DNA of 64,000 bases from Bythopirellula sp964195615 (GTDB lineage: Bacteria > Planctomycetota > Planctomycetia > Pirellulales > Lacipirellulaceae): the NCBI GenBank assembly GCA_964195615.1, contig CAXMSB010000159.1, positions 6,863 through 70,862 of the forward strand, in the 5' to 3' direction. This document shows positions 62,140-64,000 of the stretch, piece after piece. A program made the position numbers and the translations under genes. The notes below the pieces were generated by a model. It was not told where the DNA came from. It did no database searches and worked only from the letters and a program-made list of their open reading frames with translations. The stretch's first letter is position 1. Each line of letters begins with the position of its first letter.

Positions 62140-62225
62140 GGCCGAGTGGCGGAATTGGCAGACGCTCTGGACTTAAAATCCAGTGGGAGGGAACTCCCGT
62201 GCGGGTTCGAGTCCCGCCTCGGCTA
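62140..62225 (+). tRNA. tRNA-Leu (anticodon UAA)
   Basis: An 86-base tRNA with a long variable arm (class II). The acceptor GGCCGAG pairs with CTCGGCT (first pair G-U) and the discriminator base is A. The D-arm GGCGGAATTGGC, the anticodon arm TGGACTTAAAATCCA with loop CTTAAAA (anticodon TAA), and the T-arm GCGGGTTCGAGTCCCGC are clear. The CCA end is not encoded. It reads UUA, the codon repeated in the leuA leader. The 3' part is the integration site of the element to its right. Confidence 0.96.
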
Positions 62226-63443
62226 CTGGTAGTTTCACTATCACACTAGACGTATCGCTTTTCTCGGGGTTTTCATCCTGAAGCGCTGCAGAGTGCTGTG
62301 CACTACACCCCATTTCCGATGTCTGCTGCATAGGATTATGCAGCGCTTTGTCGGAGACCGCTTTGGCGAAGTGTTCATCGGTCACCTGTAGGTAGTGGCG
62401 TCGGGCTACCTTCTCACTGTTGCCGAGCCAATAGCAGACCACGTGCAGAGGGAATTCGGCTTCGAGTTCGGTCTCCCGAGTGCTTCGCAGATTCTGAAAC
62501 GGCTTGGGCCACGGCTTGAGACCGGCCCGTTTGATGATCCGCATTAGCTGGGTGCGCAAGTTGGCGTTGCTGTCCCGATAGCGACTGATCACAAACTCTG
62601 AACCCTCGGGAGCTAGATCGAATGCCGCTTCCAAGTGTTTCCTCAGCTCGGGGAACAACGGCAGGAAGCGACAGCCTTTGCCCACGCGATGCTCGGTCTT
62701 CGACGCTTTCACACAGAGCCTCTGGCCCTCCCAATCCACGTCTCTCCAACGCAGTGTTAGGCACTCGGGCAGCGGAGGCCGCCATAGCGGCTCAGGGCGA
62801 AGATCAGACGCCACTCCGGATCAGGACAAGCGTTGATCACCTTCTCGGCATCCTCGGCAGTGATAAAGTGGAATCGGCTGGGATTGGGAAGAATCGACGC
62901 CTTCTGATCGTCAAACGGGTTCGCTTCGATCAGCCCCTGGCGACGGGCAGCATTGAAAAACACTTTGGCGACTGCAATATGCTTTCGCACAGTGTTCTCG
63001 GCACGTCCCACCGACAGCTCCCTGCGCCACTGGTCGACAGCACCCGGCCTGATCTTGCCCAGCGGAGTATCACCGCCAAAATGCTCGACTAACATTGTCT
63101 CGGTCGTTCGCCACTTTTTCAGCGTATTGGGTTTGGCGTCGGTTCGGCTCTCGATGTAGGAAGCGACAAATTCCTCCAGCCGTGCCGATTCACGCTTAGG
63201 GATCAATCCCACCTTGGCGAGTCGTGCGGCTAGCGAATCGTCGATCTCGGTCAGCCATAGGGCAGTATCACGATCAATCGGATGATCCGTGATCTTGGCG
63301 ACGTTCAATTCCTCCACCCGTCGCTTCACACCCTCGGCGATCTTCTGCGAAGCCTTGCCCAGGCAGATCGTGTGCCGCTTGCCGTCGCCTGCCGTGAACT
63401 GAATCGCCTTCCGCCCGTTCGGTTGTTTGATGATGCTCGCCAC
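62173..63443 (-). pseudogene. Tyrosine integrase of the element in tRNA-Leu, one frameshift
   Basis: Two overlapping frames form one integrase of about 420 residues. The first (63443 to 62757) has the N-terminal arm-type region (FTAGDGKRHTICLGKAS) and core-binding domain (DAKPNTLKKWRTTETMLVEHFG), and the catalytic Arg start RYGGLRCPS. The second (from about 62770 to 62173) continues ECLTLRWRDVDWEGQRL, with NLRSTRETELEAEFPLHVVCYWLGNSEKVARRHYLQVTDEHF holding the other catalytic residues including Tyr. The shift lies near 62765. The end VAEAGLEPAREFPPTGF is encoded inside the tRNA-Leu gene on the other strand. Either recently inactivated or a sequencing error. Confidence 0.8.
62206..62226 (+). 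other. Attachment site at the tRNA-Leu 3' end
   Basis: The T-arm and acceptor end TTCGAGTCCCGCCTCGGCTAC, written here one base past 20 as positions only in part: TTCGAGTCCC to GGCTAC. The integrase reads through it, and its reverse complement occurs again at 23463-23483. Confidence 0.65.
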
Positions 63444-63446
63444 AAA

Positions 63447-63662
63447 TCACCTACCTTTCCTTCGCTTGGTTACCACTTCTAGCCCCAAAAACTCCGCCAA
63501 CTTGTCGAGTGATTCGAGCGACATACCACGCTGACCGTGGAAGAACTTTCCCAGTGCGGCTTCGTTGAGTCCGGTCTCCTGGGCGATGCGATAGCGAGTC
63601 TCCCCGCTGTCACCAATCGCCCGTCTAATCTGGTCACTCAGCTTTTTGGGTTTTCTGGGCAT
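63447..63662 (-). CDS. Small helix-turn-helix DNA-binding protein
   Basis: A 71-residue protein from the ATG at 63662 (MPRKPKKLSDQIRRAIGDSGETRYRIAQETGL). The HTH is TRYRIAQETGLNEAALGKFFHGQRGMSLESLDKLAEFLGLEVV, XRE-like. Longer in-frame starts up to 63827 run over another gene's end and are not used. It lies 3 bases before the integrase on the same strand, where excisionase or control genes usually lie. Confidence 0.8.
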   Translation of the reverse strand: MPRKPKKLSDQIRRAIGDSGETRYRIAQETGLNEAALGKFFHGQRGMSLESLDKLAEFLGLEVVTKRRKGR

Positions 63663-63724
63663 GACACTGATATAACAGATACTGTTCGATGTGTCTAGTG
63701 CCAATGTATCGCTAGTTCTCATTT

Positions 63725-64000
63725 TTACAATTCTCCCAAGTAGTGGTAACGGGTCGCTCGCCTTCCAACCATTGTGCCGGGTTCGACTACTTCGATGATC
63801 TGGTCGGACTCCAGTAGGAATAGCCATCTGCTGGCAGTGGTTCTGTTGGTAGTGGTTCCGTTGGTGTCCAATATCCGTGCCGCCGTTCGACAGCCAAGGT
63901 AGAACGGCCCGTCTCCGGCGCTACGTTGTAGCTCTCGACACAGGGCAACTAGTGAGCGAAGGCCCGGTTGTTCATATCGATCAGCCTCGGGGGGTAGCGG
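63725..64000 (-). CDS. C-terminal part of an element gene running off the window
   Basis: The frame is open from the window edge to a stop at 63725-63727, giving 91 residues, so the start is outside. The sequence reads SLVALCRELQRSAGDGPFYLGCRTAARILDTN and SRWLFLLESDQIIEVVEPGT, a winged-helix-like end I associate with replication or primase-type proteins of planctomycete integrative elements. That link is weak; the strand and the spacing fit an operon with the HTH gene and the integrase. Confidence 0.5.
   Translation of the reverse strand, partial: PLPPEADRYEQPGLRSLVALCRELQRSAGDGPFYLGCRTAARILDTNGTTTNRTTASRWLFLLESDQIIEVVEPGTMVGRRATRYHYLGEL

Overview
The window looks like chromosome from a planctomycete of the Pirellulales type. 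The evidence is PEP-CTERM sorting tails (VPEP plus a membrane segment plus an Arg-rich end), a planctomycete-style ECF sigma factor, FlgF/FlgG/FlgK/FlgL/FliD flagellar proteins with no flagellin-only locus, small conserved CxxC proteins typical of that phylum, many GTG starts, few Shine-Dalgarno sites, and a high density of intergenic palindromic repeats. This assignment is inference from gene content; no rRNA is present.

Layout. 1-10.8 kb: end of a PEP-CTERM gene, argS and rsfS, then a three-gene operon on the minus strand: a XoxF-type (lanthanide-type) PQQ alcohol dehydrogenase, a XoxJ-like periplasmic protein made of three fused solute-binding domains, and a two-haem XoxG-like cytochrome c. 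Next come an acyl carrier protein, a truncated short-chain dehydrogenase and a dimethylformamidase-beta-like protein. 10.9-21.3 kb: housekeeping genes (gpmI, a NUDIX hydrolase, a degenerate site-2-protease-like protein, a divergent phosphoglycerate-kinase-like protein, a thioredoxin-fold lipoprotein, a LarA-like protein, ygfZ, an LptF/LptG permease). 21.5-29.3 kb: a gene-poor island of fragments: a beta-helix gene remnant, a metalloprotease/acetyltransferase composite ORF, integrase remnants, an IS110 element lying between two ~245-bp inverted repeats, a frameshifted tyrosine integrase, and a 5'-truncated comF. 29.9-50.1 kb: DUF502, hemC, then the flagellar cluster flgF-flgG-flgA-flgH-flgI-flgJ(rod-binding)-flgN-flgK-flgL-fliW-csrA-fliC-fliD-fliS, which covers the distal rod, the L and P rings, the hook-filament junction, the filament and the cap, plus the FliW/CsrA flagellin-control pair. 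50.3-61.9 kb: mqnD-like, M20 peptidase, a YbdK-type ligase, ECF sigma factor, 7Fe-type ferredoxin, HNH endonuclease, small Cys-rich proteins, a thermonuclease-like protein and leuA. 62.1-64.0 kb: tRNA-Leu(UAA) carrying an integrated element (integrase, small HTH protein, end of a third gene running off the window).

The most striking non-coding signal is in front of leuA: a 19-codon ORF with seven leucine codons, a factor-independent terminator and a competing antiterminator pairing, i.e. a complete ribosome-mediated leucine attenuator. Others are the long inverted repeats around the IS110 segment, at least five families of intergenic palindromes, a tandem 24-bp repeat with two ANGGA (CsrA-type) sites between csrA and fliC, a sigma-54-type promoter before flgF, and a 21-bp identity between the tRNA-Leu 3' end and a decayed integrase end 39 kb away. 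No CRISPR array or recognisable defence system was seen.
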